Of a stretch of 36,229 nucleotides of DNA, positions 35,321 to 36,229 are shown piece by piece. The notes beneath the pieces were generated by a model. The model saw only the letters and a program-made list of their open reading frames with translations. It did no database searches and was not told where the DNA came from. Within the stretch, counting starts at the first letter, position 1. Each line of letters begins with the position of its first letter. A program made the translations under genes and the position numbers. This stretch comes from Gammaproteobacteria bacterium (GTDB lineage: Bacteria > Pseudomonadota > Gammaproteobacteria > Pseudomonadales > Azotimanducaceae). The DNA lies in assembly GCA_030428905.1 (NCBI GenBank), contig JAUIED010000034.1, forward strand, positions 1 to 36,229, read 5' to 3'.

Positions 35321-35675
35321 GGGCGTCCTGCTCGTAGATTTCTGCCTCTTCCACGGTGCCGTAGGTTTCACGGATCCGCACGACCAGCGCAAGCCCGAGC
35401 GCCGTCGTCGAAACGCCAACGACGATGGCCGTGAGGATGAGCACCTGAGGTAAGGGGTTTGAGTATATCTGGTCAGGCAGGTCGGGCTGGAGAATTGGCG
35501 CGGTTCCACCCGCAACCTTGTCCATGGTGATGTACATCAGAAAGACGGCCGACTGAAAGATCGACAACCCCAGGAGCTTCTTGATCAGGTTGCCGCGAGT
35601 GATCACGGCATACAGACCGACCATGAGAAGCACGGCGAAGACCCAATAATTGTAGTAGCCGAGCAGTTCGAGCAC
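35313..35675 (-). CDS. mnhC: Mrp-like cation/proton antiporter subunit C (NuoK-like)
   Basis: A 120-residue protein with three membrane segments and the MrpC/NuoK pattern (YWVFAVLLMVGLYAVI, NLIKKLLGLSIFQSAVFLMYI, PLPQVLILTAIVVGVSTTALGLALVVRI). A GTG start at 35675 is three bases after the stop of the MnhB-like gene. It pairs with MnhD-type subunits in Mrp complexes and complex I. Confidence 0.93.
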   Translation of the reverse strand: MLELLGYYNYWVFAVLLMVGLYAVITRGNLIKKLLGLSIFQSAVFLMYITMDKVAGGTAPILQPDLPDQIYSNPLPQVLILTAIVVGVSTTALGLALVVRIRETYGTVEEAEIYEQDARG

Positions 35676-35678
35676 GAA

Positions 35679-36229
35679 TCAGTCCCTCGCAGCGAACGCG
35701 TGGAAAATGGAAAGCAGAGCACCGGTGACGGTGATGCCTACGCCGAGCTCTATGGCGATGATGCCGATCTGTTGGCCTGTGACCGGGTTGGAGTGCAGCA
35801 CTGAGTATTCAAGAAAGTTGCCGCCGAGCAGCATGCACACAACGCCTACGGCGGTGTACAAAAACGCACCACCCGCGACCATCAAGCCCAGTGCCGCCGC
35901 CGGAACTGAACGCAGCGCAGCGGTTTCTCCTTCCAGGAGGGCGTGCAGAATGAGGCCAGTGGCAATGATCGCACCTGCCTGAAATCCACCGCCAGGTCCA
36001 TACTCGCCATGGAACTGAACGTAGAGGCCAAACAGGACGATAAACGGGATGAGCAGGCGGCCGACGACCTGTGGTACGAGGTGGTGTCGAAGCCCTTCAG
36101 TATCAGGCGCTCCCGGTGACTTGGGCGGTGCGACGCTCAGCACGAACTGTACGCCGATGCAGGCCACCAGCACGACAAAGACCTCGCCAAGTGTGTCGTA
36201 GCCGCGGAAGCTGCCGAGCACGGCTGTCA
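35679..36229 (-). CDS. Mrp-like antiporter subunit B domain protein, 5' end outside the window
   Basis: The visible part (about 183 codons) is a MnhB-domain protein: LIPFIVLFGLYVQFHGEYGPGGGFQAGAIIATGLILHALL is the classic MrpB signature. Before it, LGSFRGYDTLGEVFVVLVACIGV matches the segment that ends MbhE-type subunits or MrpA C-termini, and the frame stays open to the window edge (TAVLGSFRGYD), so the gene probably begins beyond base 36229 and may be a fusion. An internal GTG at 36221 is not a convincing start. Confidence 0.88.
   Translation of the reverse strand, partial: TAVLGSFRGYDTLGEVFVVLVACIGVQFVLSVAPPKSPGAPDTEGLRHHLVPQVVGRLLIPFIVLFGLYVQFHGEYGPGGGFQAGAIIATGLILHALLEGETAALRSVPAAALGLMVAGGAFLYTAVGVVCMLLGGNFLEYSVLHSNPVTGQQIGIIAIELGVGITVTGALLSIFHAFAARD

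Overview
The window looks like a chromosomal segment of a GC-rich gammaproteobacterium, possibly marine or environmental. Two blocks support this. One is nadB divergent from rpoE-rseA-rseB-rseC-degP (the algU-mucA-mucB-mucC-mucD order of Pseudomonas). The other is lepA-lepB-DUF4845-rnc-era-recO. The products are gammaproteobacterial in type. GTG starts are frequent, and many genes overlap by 1-4 bases (ATGA or TGATG), so most of the window is tightly packed operons. No rRNA, tRNA or CRISPR array was found, and no gene-free stretch exceeds 300 bases.

Layout. 26-3142 (minus): a small GDT1-family membrane protein and a large two-protease-domain HtrA protein that closely resembles eukaryotic Nma111. 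3250-3866 (plus): sdhE and a ygfX-like gene. 3885-5501 (minus): nadB. 5587-9803 (plus): the sigma-E envelope-stress operon. In it a composite palindromic element, a candidate sigma-E promoter and a duplicated start region separate rpoE from its anti-sigma gene rseA. 9862-19401: a mixed block where Pseudomonas has mucD joined directly to lepA. It holds acnD-prpF (2-methylcitrate pathway), a Y1/REP-type transposase, a frameshifted FKBP lipoprotein gene, an LLM-family oxidoreductase, an OmpR/EnvZ-like two-component system divergent from a Spy/CpxP-like histidine-rich protein, and a membrane methyltransferase. 19514-28667 (plus): lepA, lepB, DUF4845, rnc, era, recO, rlmD, relA and adk. 28642-36229 (minus): an Mrp-like cation/proton antiporter cluster (MnhB, MnhC and three MnhD-type subunits plus a small membrane protein), followed by moeA and a PPOX-family gene. 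The cluster runs off the right edge.

Several genes share the theme of envelope quality control: sigma-E with RseA/B/C and DegP, the Nma111-like protease, the Spy-like chaperone with its two-component system, LepB and the lipoprotein FKBP. The most notable points are the bacterial Nma111-type protease, the rebuilt rpoE-rseA junction, a RelA that lacks the zinc-finger (RIS) domain, and a palindromic operator with a perfect -10 box but no -35 at the two-component promoter. All functions were assigned by reading motifs; no database search was run.
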